In this document: piece by piece, positions 35,015-42,875 of the stretch
Numbering within the stretch: the stretch's first letter is position 1
How the letters are laid out: every line of letters starts with the position of its first letter
Assembly (NCBI GenBank): GCA_022820025.1
Contig: JAJEGF010000009.1
Coordinates: 1 to 50,794, forward strand
Length of the DNA: 50,794 nucleotides
From: Chloroflexota bacterium
Lineage (GTDB): Bacteria; Chloroflexota; UBA11872
Direction: 5' to 3'
The notes under the pieces: model-generated
The model's input: only the letters and a program-made list of their open reading frames with translations
Database searches by the model: none
What the model was told of the DNA's origin: nothing
Made by a program: the position numbers and the translations under genes

Positions 35015-35368
35015 CTAGGCCGCGGCTCGGGCGGTGTCGGCCAGAGCTTCGAAGGCGGCCGGCTCATTGGCCGCCAGGTCCGCCAGTGCCTTCCGGTCGA
35101 GCGTGACGTTCGCGGCCTGCAAGCCACGGATGAACGTGCTGTAGGTCAGCCCGTGCAGGCGTGCCCCAGCGTTGATGCGCATGATCCAGAGGCGCCGCAT
35201 CTGCCGCTTGCGAGCCCGCCGGTCGCGGTAGGCGTACTGCCGCGCGTGCATGAGTTCCTCATGCGCGGCACGGAAGTGCCGGCTGCGCGCGCCGCGGTGG
35301 CCGCGCACGGCCTTCAGCACCTTGCGGTGTCGGCGGCGCTTGGTCACACCACGCTTAACGCGAGCCAT
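35015..35368 (-). CDS. rplT: 50S ribosomal protein L20
   Basis: The 117-residue assembly protein L20, starting [20 protein letters not shown], with a basic N-terminal extension and the globular end [21 protein letters not shown]20 binds 23S rRNA early in assembly and in several bacteria represses its own operon by binding a leader RNA. It is nine bases after rpmI. Confidence 0.98.
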   Translation of the reverse strand: MARVKRGVTKRRRHRKVLKAVRGHRGARSRHFRAAHEELMHARQYAYRDRRARKRQMRRLWIMRINAGARLHGLTYSTFIRGLQAANVTLDRKALADLAANEPAAFEALADTARAAA

Positions 35369-35377
35369 TGGTCTGCC

Positions 35378-35575
35378 TCAGTTCGACGCCAGCAGGCGTT
35401 CCGCCTGCCGTCGCTGCCCCGGCGGCAGCGAATGTTCGTGATTCTTTGCCCGGCGGGCGCGACGGCTCTTGCGCCGCCGATAGGGACCGGCCCACGACTT
35501 GGCGGACGTGATTTTGCCGCGCCGCGTGCGGCGCAGGCGCTTGATGGCTGCCTTACGGGTTTTGAGTTTGGGCAT
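35378..35575 (-). CDS. rpmI: 50S ribosomal protein L35
   Basis: The 65-residue protein starts MPKLKTRKAAIKRLRRTRRG and is rich in Lys/Arg, as in L35, though the middle and end (NHEHSLPPGQRRQAERL) diverge from the usual K-H/I-L-T-K pattern. It is the first gene of the leftward run. infC (IF3), which normally precedes rpmI, is absent here: the next gene upstream is a divergent phosphoesterase. Confidence 0.93.
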   Translation of the reverse strand: MPKLKTRKAAIKRLRRTRRGKITSAKSWAGPYRRRKSRRARRAKNHEHSLPPGQRRQAERLLASN

Positions 35576-35581
35576 CGGGGG

Positions 35582-35615
35582 ACAAAAAGGACGCGACGCA
35601 CGGATCGGCGTCGCG
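35582..35615 (-). terminator. Hairpin with T-run in the rpmI leader (attenuator candidate)
   Basis: On the reverse strand CGCGACGC (35615-35608) pairs perfectly with GCGTCGCG (35599-35592) around the loop CGATCCGT, and five Ts follow (35587-35583 region), directly before the rpmI ATG at 35575. This is the shape of an intrinsic terminator placed inside a leader, so it could attenuate the rpmI-rplT-trmH-pheST operon, possibly under L20 control. A -10-like TATGCT lies upstream at about 35630. Protein or tRNA control is inference. Confidence 0.5.
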
Positions 35616-35769
35616 CTCAGGCGAGCCTAGCATAGCTTCGAGGCACGCTGCGCTTTTCCCGCCAATTTGTTGCCAGCCCCCGCGTGCGCTACTTACGCTG
35701 AACAGGCCCCTCTCTGCCCGCTGCCCCGCTGTGGAGCCGGCGCGGAACTTCCCACCCCTCGGCCGCTGC

Positions 35770-36498
35770 ATGCGAATCGCGGTTCTTACCGACGTACACG
35801 CCAACCTGACCGCCCTGCGCGCGGTAATGATTGACATCCGTGCGCGGGGTCCGTTCCAGCTCGTCGTATCCGCCGGCGATCAACTCCTCGGCGGCCCTCG
35901 CCCGCTGGAAGTGTGGGACGAGTTGGAGGACGCCGGCGTCGCGCTGCTGATGGGCGACACGGAACGCGATCTGGCGCTCGGTTCGTTCAAGGCTGTCCCC
36001 GGCCGCGGACTCCGTCGCGACCTCATCCTGGCCGTCTTCGACTGGACGGTGAAACGGCTCCCGTCAGACCTGCGCGAACGCGCGGCAACCCTGCCAAGGC
36101 ACTGGCGCCTGCAGATCGACGACGGACCGGAACTGCTGCTGGCTCACGCTAATGGCGTCAATTTGCAGGACTTCATCTGGGCCGACACGCCCGAGCACGA
36201 ACTGGATCGCCTGCTCGGACCCAATCCACCTGCCTTGATGGTGGTCGGGCACATCCACGCGCCGCTGGAGCTTCAATACAAGACCACCACCATCCTGCGA
36301 CCCGGCAGCGTAGGCCTGAAGTACGAGCCGCACTGGGCGAACGTGGCCCACTGGGCCGAGGTTTGGTGGGATCCCGGGGACGCTGCCTGGTCCTATCGCG
36401 TGCACCAGGTCGAGTGGGACCACCGCCTCGAAATCGAGGCCGGGCGCGCCGTCAACTATCCAGGCGTTCGAATCCTCCCAGGCTACGAAGCTGGCTGA
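35770..36498 (+). CDS. Metallophosphoesterase (calcineurin-like, YfcE/DUF2437 type)
   Basis: A 242-residue phosphodiesterase or phosphatase. The dimetal motifs are IAVLTDVHANLTALRAV (D-x-H), VSAGDQLLGGPRP (GD), LLMGDTERD (where the usual GNHD/GN-x-E is changed to GDTE), LLAHAN (H) and VVGHIHAPLE (GHxH). GSVGLKYEPHW is typical of the small YfcE-like subgroup. ATG 35770 starts exactly at the fold; GTG 35731 would add 13 residues without support. The substrate is unknown. Confidence 0.87.
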   Translation: MRIAVLTDVHANLTALRAVMIDIRARGPFQLVVSAGDQLLGGPRPLEVWDELEDAGVALLMGDTERDLALGSFKAVPGRGLRRDLILAVFDWTVKRLPSDLRERAATLPRHWRLQIDDGPELLLAHANGVNLQDFIWADTPEHELDRLLGPNPPALMVVGHIHAPLELQYKTTTILRPGSVGLKYEPHWANVAHWAEVWWDPGDAAWSYRVHQVEWDHRLEIEAGRAVNYPGVRILPGYEAG

Positions 36499-36672
36499 AC
36501 GAGGCAGGCCACGTCCGACGTTCGGCTTGGGAGTGTCAGCAATACGTACTTCTCCGAGGAAATCAACGTCCACCTTCGACACCGATCGCGCACTTTTGGA
36601 CCGAGGTTCTTAGGATTCGCTGATGTACGCTCAACGATGAGAGCGATCCCGTTGATGCCGACGCAAGGTGAG

Positions 36673-36902
36673 TTGAAGCTGCGCGTCTGGCATCGGAGAG
36701 TTGAGTTGTGACGCTGGCTTTTGGAGACAAGCGGGCGAAGACCCGGGACCCGCACGTCGACCGGGTTGCGCTCGACGTGCGACTGGACGATCTCAGCCGG
36801 CGAGGCGCCCTCGTTCCTGCCTCTGCGCCAGGGTGCCGTTTACGGGCTGCAGAAGCGCGGCCGGGCGTCCTTGAGCGCTTTCTCGCCGAGAGTGGCCGCT
36901 GA
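36673..36902 (+). pseudogene. Decayed Phd-type antitoxin
   Basis: No single frame gives a full antitoxin. A Phd-like start is visible in two frames (TTG-AAG-CTG-CGC-GTC, then GIGELSCDAG after a shift). The linker to the antitoxin C-terminal part, VALDVRLDDLSRRGALVPAS and RPGVLERFLAESGR, is missing its central strand-helix. The last frame ends TGA at 36900-36902, overlapping the PIN frame as in intact Phd-PIN pairs. I read this as an internally deleted, frameshifted antitoxin; its resemblance to Phd is by pattern only. Confidence 0.5.
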
Positions 36903-37279
36903 GCACCGCCTACGTCGACACATCCGCTCTGGTCGCGGTGGCCTTCGACGAATCCTAAGGCGCGGCTGTTGCCAGCCGGCTGCATGACTATTCGCGCTTG
37001 CTGTCCGCAAACCTGCTGGAAGCCGAGTTGCGAGCAGTCTTTGCCAGGGAGGGACTTGACTTTCAGCCCGAGCTGGTAGCACCGATTGAGTGGGTGCTGC
37101 CGGACCGGCCGCTGGCGACGGAACTGGCCACCATTCTGGAGGCCGGATATCTCCGCGGAGCCGACCTCTGGCACGTCGCCACAGCCTTGTACGTTGCTCC
37201 GCATCCGGACCAGCTCGTGTTCGTGACCCTGGACGATCGTCAGCGAAGGGTCGCGGCAGATGTCGGATTCCAGACGTAG
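36899..37279 (+). pseudogene. PIN-domain toxin with in-frame stop
   Basis: From CTG 36899 (overlapping the antitoxin stop) the frame reads STAYVDTSALVAVAFDES, then a TAA at 36956-36958, then GAAVASRLHDYSRLLSANLL and on through RGADLWHVATALYVAPH to VTLDDRQRRVAADVGFQT. Both sides align to a VapC-like PIN RNase, including the first Asp, the Glu of LLEAELRA, and the Asp pair of GADLWH and TLDDRQ. The single nonsense codon inactivates it. The downstream 93-codon part starting at 36998 cannot make a full PIN site alone. Confidence 0.7.
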
Positions 37280-37412
37280 CGACTACGTTGCGACGTAGGG
37301 AAAGGCGTTCCGCGGTGAGAGGGCCAGTCTGAGTCATTGCCCGCGAGTCATACGTCGGTGCCCAGTAGCCTGTGCCCACTACACTTGATGGCCTGCAACA
37401 ACGAGGCTCCCC

Positions 37413-37757
37413 GTGGCAACCACAACCCCCGACCAGGTCCGAGATCAGTTGCGTTCCGTCATCGACCCGGAAATCGGCATCAACATCGTCGACCTTGGCC
37501 TCATCTATGAGGTCGACGTTGTCCCCTACGTTGCCGGCGAAGGCGAACCCGAAGCCGCCGACGGCGACGAGCGCGCCACCGTCACCATGACGCTCACCAC
37601 GCCCGGCTGTCCGGCCGGGCCCTACATCCTGCAGCAGGTCAAGCAGGAAGCCGAGTCGCTGGACCACGTCCGCAAGGCCGAGATCGATCTCACCTTCAAC
37701 CCTATGTGGAACGAAGAGATGATGAGCGAGGACGTGCGCTGGATCCTGGGCCGCTAG
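37413..37757 (+). CDS. DUF59/MIP18-family iron-sulfur assembly factor
   Basis: A 114-residue protein from GTG 37413. VIDPEIGINIVDLGLIYEVDV is the family start, and VTMTLTTPGCPAGPYILQQV contains the conserved Cys used in SufT/PaaD-like proteins. A 17-residue acidic loop (GEGEPEAADGDER) interrupts the first and second strands. The fold supports iron-sulfur cluster maturation, but no suf genes are near. It has no obvious relation to the following lipoprotein. Confidence 0.9.
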   Translation: MATTTPDQVRDQLRSVIDPEIGINIVDLGLIYEVDVVPYVAGEGEPEAADGDERATVTMTLTTPGCPAGPYILQQVKQEAESLDHVRKAEIDLTFNPMWNEEMMSEDVRWILGR

Positions 37758-37781
37758 CTCCCGCTGCCCGATTCACTCCTG

Positions 37782-38888
37782 ATGCGCCAGCCGGCAAGAA
37801 TCCGGCGCCGGTCGCTCTTGGCCGTCGTGGCGCTCGCCCCCGCTAGCGCCGCCCTCGCCGCTTGCGGCTTTGCCGGCGTCAGCCGACGCGATCCCACCGG
37901 CGCGCCCTTCATGCACGGCCTCACCCTGGCCGGCCTGTCCCAGACCGACTTCGCCGAGCAACGAGCCGCGCGGCTGGTTCAGTCATCCGTGGCAACCGGC
38001 GCGGACTGGGTGTCGATTGCTCCCGGCTGGTACCAAGCATCCAGCGACGCATCCCGGATCCGCCCGGACTCCGTGCGAACACCCCCGGATGGCGACATCC
38101 GGCGGCTGATCGATCGGGCGCACGCCGCTGGCCTCCGCGTCATGCTCAAGCCATTCGTCGACAGCCACGGCGGGGTATGGCGCGGCGATATCCGGCCAGC
38201 CGACCCGTCCGCGTGGTTCGCCGACTACGCCGCGATGACCTACCGCTACGCTGAACTCGGGGAGAGTTCGGGCGCCGACCTTTTCTGCCTCGGTACCGAC
38301 CTGGGGTTCTCCGAGGCCGCGCTGGCCGACGACTGGCGCCGGCTGATCGTGGGCGTCAGAGAGCGCTTCAGCGGGCCGCTGACCTACGCGGCCAGCCACG
38401 CGCCCTCGGCGGGTCTCGGTGGTTATGCCAACGTGCCCTTCTGGGATGACCTGGACTTTATCGGCATCAACGCCTACTTCCCGCTGGCCGACCGACTCAT
38501 CAGCCATGCCCAGCTCGCCGACGCCTGGAACGTCTGGCTGGAGGAAATCGAGACCTGGCGCGCGGACCGGAGGCTTGACCGTCCGGTCATCTTCACAGAA
38601 CTGGGCTACCGCAGCGCCGCCACCGCCGCCACCCAGCCGCGGGCGGCCGACCCGGTCAAGCCGCATGAGGTCGATCCCGATCTCCAGGCCAATCTCTACA
38701 CGGCCTTTTTCGGTCTGCCCTACCGGCTCGAGTCGCTCCAGGGCGTCTTCTGGTGGCGCTGGAATCCCGAGGCAACCGGCACCCACGACTCCACCTTCGC
38801 CCCCAACGGCAAACCCGCCGAGTCCGTGCTCCGTCGCGCCTACACCGCGTCCGCCCGCCGGCCGTCCCACCCGGCGTCGAATCCATGA
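37782..38888 (+). CDS. GH113-like TIM-barrel lipoprotein
   Basis: A 368-residue exported protein. RRRSLLAVVALAPASAALAAC is a Tat-type lipoprotein signal with the lipidated Cys near residue 29. The rest resembles the GH113/GTA TIM-barrel group: HGLTLAGLSQTDF, GADWVSIAPGWYQ, RVMLKPFVDSHGGVWRGDI, and the nucleophile-region strand PVIFTELGYRS. At the acid/base position the family has GTEL; here it is CLGTDLGFSE, with Glu replaced by Asp. It ends GVFWWRWNPE. A cell-surface glycosidase (mannan-like substrate) is possible, but the substitution makes activity uncertain. Confidence 0.75.
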   Translation: MRQPARIRRRSLLAVVALAPASAALAACGFAGVSRRDPTGAPFMHGLTLAGLSQTDFAEQRAARLVQSSVATGADWVSIAPGWYQASSDASRIRPDSVRTPPDGDIRRLIDRAHAAGLRVMLKPFVDSHGGVWRGDIRPADPSAWFADYAAMTYRYAELGESSGADLFCLGTDLGFSEAALADDWRRLIVGVRERFSGPLTYAASHAPSAGLGGYANVPFWDDLDFIGINAYFPLADRLISHAQLADAWNVWLEEIETWRADRRLDRPVIFTELGYRSAATAATQPRAADPVKPHEVDPDLQANLYTAFFGLPYRLESLQGVFWWRWNPEATGTHDSTFAPNGKPAESVLRRAYTASARRPSHPASNP

Positions 38889-38928
38889 CCAACGCCCGCG
38901 CAGACCATCGCCACGATCCGTCCCAGCC

Positions 38929-39687
38929 ATGCGCCTGAGCTACACCAAGCTCTCCCTCTACGAGTTCTGTCCCTACGCCTACCGATTCCGCTATGTCGAA
39001 CGTATCCCCATCCCGTTCTCACCCCGGCTCACCGTGGGCGCCATCGTTCATTCGGTCCTGCACCGGGCCTTCGCGCGTCTGCGCGACGGCGTCCGCCTCA
39101 CCCGCGACGACCTGCACGAACTCCACGCCGCCTACTGGCGCGACGCCCCGCGCCTGAACCGCGAGCGCTTCCCCGACATCTGGGACCGCGGCCACGAACT
39201 CCTGGACGGCTTCTGGTCCGCCCGCGGCCACGCCCCCGGCCGTCCCGTCATGCTGGAACGCCGCTTTCGCCTCCGCCTGCGCCCGGACGACGCCCACACC
39301 GTCGAAGGCGTCATCGACCGGGTCGACGAGCGGCCCGACGGCCTCGAAGTCATCGACTACAAGAGCGGCAGCCGCCCGTCCGAGCTACCGGTCCGCCTGC
39401 GCACCCAGCTCCACACGTACGCGCTGGCTCTCGAGCGCGGTTTCAACAGTGCCGTCTCCAGGCTCACCGTCTACTACCTGACCGACAACCAGGGCATCTC
39501 CCAGGCCCCAGACCCCGCCACCGCGGACGACGTGCTCAACCGATACCAGGCACTGTCCGAGCGCATCGGCGCCGCCGACTTCACGCCGACCCCGGGCCAA
39601 CACTGCCGCTACTGCGACTACAACGACCGCTGTCAGTACCGCTGGACCGACGACTCCGGCCGCAACGAACCGGCTGCAACGGCGTAA
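38929..39687 (+). CDS. PD-(D/E)XK nuclease, Cas4/RecB-like with iron-sulfur cysteines
   Basis: A 252-residue single-domain nuclease. SYTKLSLYEFCPYAYRFRYVE opens the fold with the first Cys. The catalytic core is VGAIVHSVLHRAF (His), GVIDRVDERPDGLEVIDYKS (D-x(n)-D-YK), and the QLHTYALALE helix. The end HCRYCDYNDRC gives the other three cysteines, so a 4Fe-4S cluster as in Cas4 or AddB is likely. No helicase, cas1 or CRISPR array adjoins it. ATG 38929 matches the family start; longer in-frame starts overlap the preceding gene. Confidence 0.88.
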   Translation: MRLSYTKLSLYEFCPYAYRFRYVERIPIPFSPRLTVGAIVHSVLHRAFARLRDGVRLTRDDLHELHAAYWRDAPRLNRERFPDIWDRGHELLDGFWSARGHAPGRPVMLERRFRLRLRPDDAHTVEGVIDRVDERPDGLEVIDYKSGSRPSELPVRLRTQLHTYALALERGFNSAVSRLTVYYLTDNQGISQAPDPATADDVLNRYQALSERIGAADFTPTPGQHCRYCDYNDRCQYRWTDDSGRNEPAATA

Positions 39688-39751
39688 CGAAGCAGTCCCA
39701 AAGAGACTTCGAGCTACCCGCTTCGCCTGCGAACCGAAGCCCGCGTCCCTC

Positions 39752-41047
39752 TTAGGCCAGCCGCCCGTTATTCGAGAACCGGCAGACGCCCGCTTCGCAG
39801 TGACGGTTGCGGATGTGCGCCTCAAACTCGTCGCGGAACGCCCGCACGGCCCCGCGCACCGGCTGGTGCGCAAACTGCCCCAGCCCGCAGAACGAGGCCA
39901 TCATGCTCGCGCCCAGGTCTTCCAGCAGATCCAGGTCGTCCAGCGAACCCTGCCCGTACATGATCCGCTCGCAGATCTGCACCAGGTTCGGCGCGCCCTC
40001 GCGGCACGGAATGCAGAAGCCGCAACTCTCTTCCTCGAAGAAGAGCGCGTCGCGGTACGCCGCGTCCACCATGCAGACCGTGTCGTCGTAGACGACCACC
40101 CCGCCGGTGCCCATGATTGTGCCCAGCGCGGCCATGGAACCCGGTTCCAGCGCGGCGTCCAGGTGCTCCGGACCCAGCGCCGCCGATGACGCGCCGCCCG
40201 GCTTGAAGCCCTTCAGCGGCCGTCCGTCCAGCACCCCGCCGCCATAGTCGTAGATCAACTCGCGCGCGGTCGTGCCCAGCGGCAACTCGTGCACGCCCGG
40301 CTTGGCTACCCGGCCGGACAGGCAATACATCTTGGTGCCGGCCGCTTCGCCGTGGCCCAGGTTCTGGAACCACTCGGCCCCGTTCTCGATGATCGCCGGC
40401 GCCGCGGACAGCGTCTCCACGTTGTTGATCGCCGTCGGCAATCCCCACACGCCCACGTTGGTGGGGAACGGCGGCTTGTAGCGCGGGTTCCCGCGCTTGC
40501 CTTCCAGCGAGTTGAAAAGCGCGGTTTCCTCGCCCACGATGTAGGCCCCGGCCCCACGGCGGAACGTCACCTCGAAATCGAAGCCTTCCTTGCCCAGGAT
40601 GTTCTGGCCCAGGTACCCGGCTTCGTACGCCTCGCGGATTGCCGCCTGCGTGCGCTCGTGCGCCAGCCCGTACTCGCCGCGGATGTAGACATAGCCCAGC
40701 GTGGCATGACAGGAGTAGGCCGCAATCAACATGCCTTCCAGCATCAGGTGCGGATCCAACTCCAGCGAGTAGCGGTTCACGTACGTGCCCGGCTCACTCT
40801 CGTCGCCGTTGATCACCACGTAGCGCGGCGTCTTGGGATCGGAGCGCACGAACTGCCACTTCAGCCCGGTGGGGAAGAACGCCCCGCCGCGCCCGCTCAG
40901 CCCAGACGCCTTCACCAACTCCGAGACGTCCTCCGGCGACATCTCGTTCAGGACCTTTGCCAGGGCCTGGTACCCGCCCGCCGCACGGTAGCCGTCCAGC
41001 GTCCACGACTCCGGGTTACCGAAATTCTTGGTGACGACGAGTTCCAT
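39752..41047 (-). CDS. nuoF: NADH-quinone oxidoreductase subunit F-like (NuoF)
   Basis: The 431-residue flavoprotein that binds NADH and FMN. GLSGRGGAFFPTGLKW is the NADH site, GAGAYIVGEETALFNSLEG the FMN site, and ESCGFCIPCREG with a fourth Cys at SFCGLG the 4Fe-4S site. ATG 41047 overlaps the nuoE stop. No nuoG or membrane-subunit gene is in the window, so the pair may be part of a dispersed complex I or serve an NAD-linked formate dehydrogenase or hydrogenase. It converges with the nuclease gene. Confidence 0.93.
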   Translation of the reverse strand: MELVVTKNFGNPESWTLDGYRAAGGYQALAKVLNEMSPEDVSELVKASGLSGRGGAFFPTGLKWQFVRSDPKTPRYVVINGDESEPGTYVNRYSLELDPHLMLEGMLIAAYSCHATLGYVYIRGEYGLAHERTQAAIREAYEAGYLGQNILGKEGFDFEVTFRRGAGAYIVGEETALFNSLEGKRGNPRYKPPFPTNVGVWGLPTAINNVETLSAAPAIIENGAEWFQNLGHGEAAGTKMYCLSGRVAKPGVHELPLGTTARELIYDYGGGVLDGRPLKGFKPGGASSAALGPEHLDAALEPGSMAALGTIMGTGGVVVYDDTVCMVDAAYRDALFFEEESCGFCIPCREGAPNLVQICERIMYGQGSLDDLDLLEDLGASMMASFCGLGQFAHQPVRGAVRAFRDEFEAHIRNRHCEAGVCRFSNNGRLA

Positions 41048-41565
41048 CAGTCGCCTCGCGCCCGCAACTCGGCCAGCAGGCCGCGGGCCTTCTCCGCGTT
41101 CAGCGGACCGTGCTGCTCCAGGTTCACCATCGTGGCCGGCTGCAGGTCGCACAGCCCCAGGCAGGAGACCGACTCGGTTTCGAACAGCCCGTCCTCGGTC
41201 ACCTCGCCCACGCGCGTGCCCAGCACCTCGTTGAAGGCCTGCAGCACCGCCGGGGCGCCCGAGATGTGGCAACTCAGGTCCCGGCACACCCGCAGCACGT
41301 ACTTGGCCGAGGGCTTGCGGTGAAACATCGTGTAGAACGTCAGCACGCCGAAGACTTCGCTCTCCGGCAGGCTGAGTTCCTCGGCGATCATCGTCACGGC
41401 CTCGGGCGGCACGTACGAGAAGACGGCCTGCGCGGCATAAAGCGCTTCCAGCGTGGCGCCAGGCTCGTCCTTCAGGTCGGCCAGGCGCGCTCGCAGGTCG
41501 TCCAGCTTGGCGTGGTCCCGGGGCGCAAGCGTCGAGCGACGCGGCGCGCCAGTATGAATCGCCAT
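41047..41565 (-). CDS. nuoE: NADH-quinone oxidoreductase subunit E-like (NuoE)
   Basis: A 172-residue thioredoxin-like 2Fe-2S protein. VPPEAVTMIAEELSLPESEVFG is typical, and the cluster ligands are in CRDLSCHISGA and SVSCLGLCDLQPATMVN. ATG 41565 has GGGAGG four bases upstream; a longer frame exists but lacks support. Its stop overlaps the nuoF start (TGATG). Confidence 0.93.
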   Translation of the reverse strand: MAIHTGAPRRSTLAPRDHAKLDDLRARLADLKDEPGATLEALYAAQAVFSYVPPEAVTMIAEELSLPESEVFGVLTFYTMFHRKPSAKYVLRVCRDLSCHISGAPAVLQAFNEVLGTRVGEVTEDGLFETESVSCLGLCDLQPATMVNLEQHGPLNAEKARGLLAELRARGD

Positions 41566-41734
41566 TGGGCCTCCCGCGGCAAAGGGGCAAGCGGCGGCAA
41601 CGCCTGTAACCTCTGGGCGCCGCACGCCGGCAACAGGAAGCGGAGTCTACCACCGGCCCATTTCCGCCACTGCCGCGTCCGACAAGCCGTCAGACGCGCT
41701 ACGCTCGCCCACTTACCTCGCCGGAGAGCCGCCC

Positions 41735-41941
41735 ATGGCGCTCACGCGGCCACAGGCCCGCGAACTCCGCAGCCTCATGCACGGTTGGACCCGGGCCTCA
41801 AACGACGTGGCCGAGCACCTGCGCGGCGTGTCGGTTAGCAGCGATGGCCTCGACATGAAGGCGCTGCGCGCGGCCGTGGACCGCCGCTCCGAAATGGAGG
41901 AACTCCTGATGTCCTTCTGGTCTCGAACTACGGCGGCCTGA
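41735..41941 (+). CDS. Small helical protein, unknown function
   Basis: A 68-residue ORF ending one base before the next gene. It is predicted mostly helical (REL, EHL, KALRAAVDRRSEMEELL) with no signal peptide or membrane segment. It starts at ATG 41735 and has codon choice like its neighbours. I do not recognise the family. Tight linkage to the isomerase gene suggests they are translated together. Confidence 0.5.
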   Translation: MALTRPQARELRSLMHGWTRASNDVAEHLRGVSVSSDGLDMKALRAAVDRRSEMEELLMSFWSRTTAA

Positions 41942-41942
41942 C

Positions 41943-42875
41943 ATGTCAACCCGTGTAGACACAAACCTTCCGTTTTCGGTGGGCGTGGTCAACAGCGAGA
42001 TCTCCTCTGACGTCGACGTCGGCGTGGCCGTCGCCTCCGACCTCGGTATGTCCCAGATTGAGATCGAGGACTTCTGGGGCCGCGCGGCCTACGAGTGCGA
42101 CGACGCCATCGTCGAACGCACCCGTGCCGCTGTCGAGCGTGGCGGACTCTACGTTTCCGCCGTCGGCACGCAGGCCTTCAAGGTCCTCATCCTGCCGCCC
42201 GGCGACGTCGGCGACCTGGCCTCCATCGACGGCTGGGACCAGCACCGCATCGAACTGGAAGGCGGCATCCGCGTCGCCCAGGCCCTCGGGGCGCCTTACG
42301 TCCGGATCTTCTCCTGCCGGCGTGACGACATGGTCGGCATGGGCAATCCCAGCCCGCGCCTGCCCGACGGCGGACCCCTGCCCCACGACCGCCTGGCCGG
42401 AATCGTGGCTGTGCTGCGCGACGCCGGCGACCGCGCCGAATCCGCCAGCGTCACGCTCCTGGTCGAAAACGTCCGCAGCTGCTGGGGCAACACCGCCGTC
42501 AACACCGTGCGCATTCTGGAAGCCACCGACCACCCCCGAGTCAGGCTGAACTGGGACCCGTCCAACGGTTTCGTGTCCGGCGGCGACCCATTCCCGAGCG
42601 GCTATCAGCTCGCCCGCCCCTGGATCGATCACGTCCACATTAAGGATGCCCGCGTGGTCGATCACGCGACCGGCCTGATCGCCTGGGAGTGCGTGGGCCG
42701 AGGCGAGATGGACTTCGAGGGCCAGCTTCGTGCCCTGATCGACGATGGCTTCGCGGGGGCGGTGAACCTGGAAACCCACTGGCATCCCGAGCACCGCAGC
42801 CGGGAAGCCAACTCCCGCGAGTCTTTCGCCGGAATGCTCAAGGCCCTCGAACTCGCCCAACGCGCCGGTGCCTGA
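41943..42875 (+). CDS. Sugar phosphate isomerase/epimerase family (TIM barrel)
   Basis: A 310-residue AP-endonuclease-2-type TIM-barrel protein (xylose-isomerase-like). GMSQIEIEDFWGRAAYECDD, GAPYVRIFSCRR, TLLVENVRSCWGN, RLNWDPSNGFVSGGDPF, WIDHVHIKDARV and AVNLETHWHPEHRS provide the usual Glu, Asp and His metal ligands. It probably isomerises or epimerises a keto-sugar or inositol-like compound with a divalent metal. The start lies one base after the small ORF, and it overlaps folC by eight bases at its 3' end. Confidence 0.85.
   Translation: MSTRVDTNLPFSVGVVNSEISSDVDVGVAVASDLGMSQIEIEDFWGRAAYECDDAIVERTRAAVERGGLYVSAVGTQAFKVLILPPGDVGDLASIDGWDQHRIELEGGIRVAQALGAPYVRIFSCRRDDMVGMGNPSPRLPDGGPLPHDRLAGIVAVLRDAGDRAESASVTLLVENVRSCWGNTAVNTVRILEATDHPRVRLNWDPSNGFVSGGDPFPSGYQLARPWIDHVHIKDARVVDHATGLIAWECVGRGEMDFEGQLRALIDDGFAGAVNLETHWHPEHRSREANSRESFAGMLKALELAQRAGA

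Noticed and set aside
36956..36958. Stop-codon readthrough in the PIN gene, by analogy with the TGA case
   Set aside because: The stop is TAA, not TGA, at a non-catalytic position, and the antitoxin is also broken, so decay is the simpler reading.
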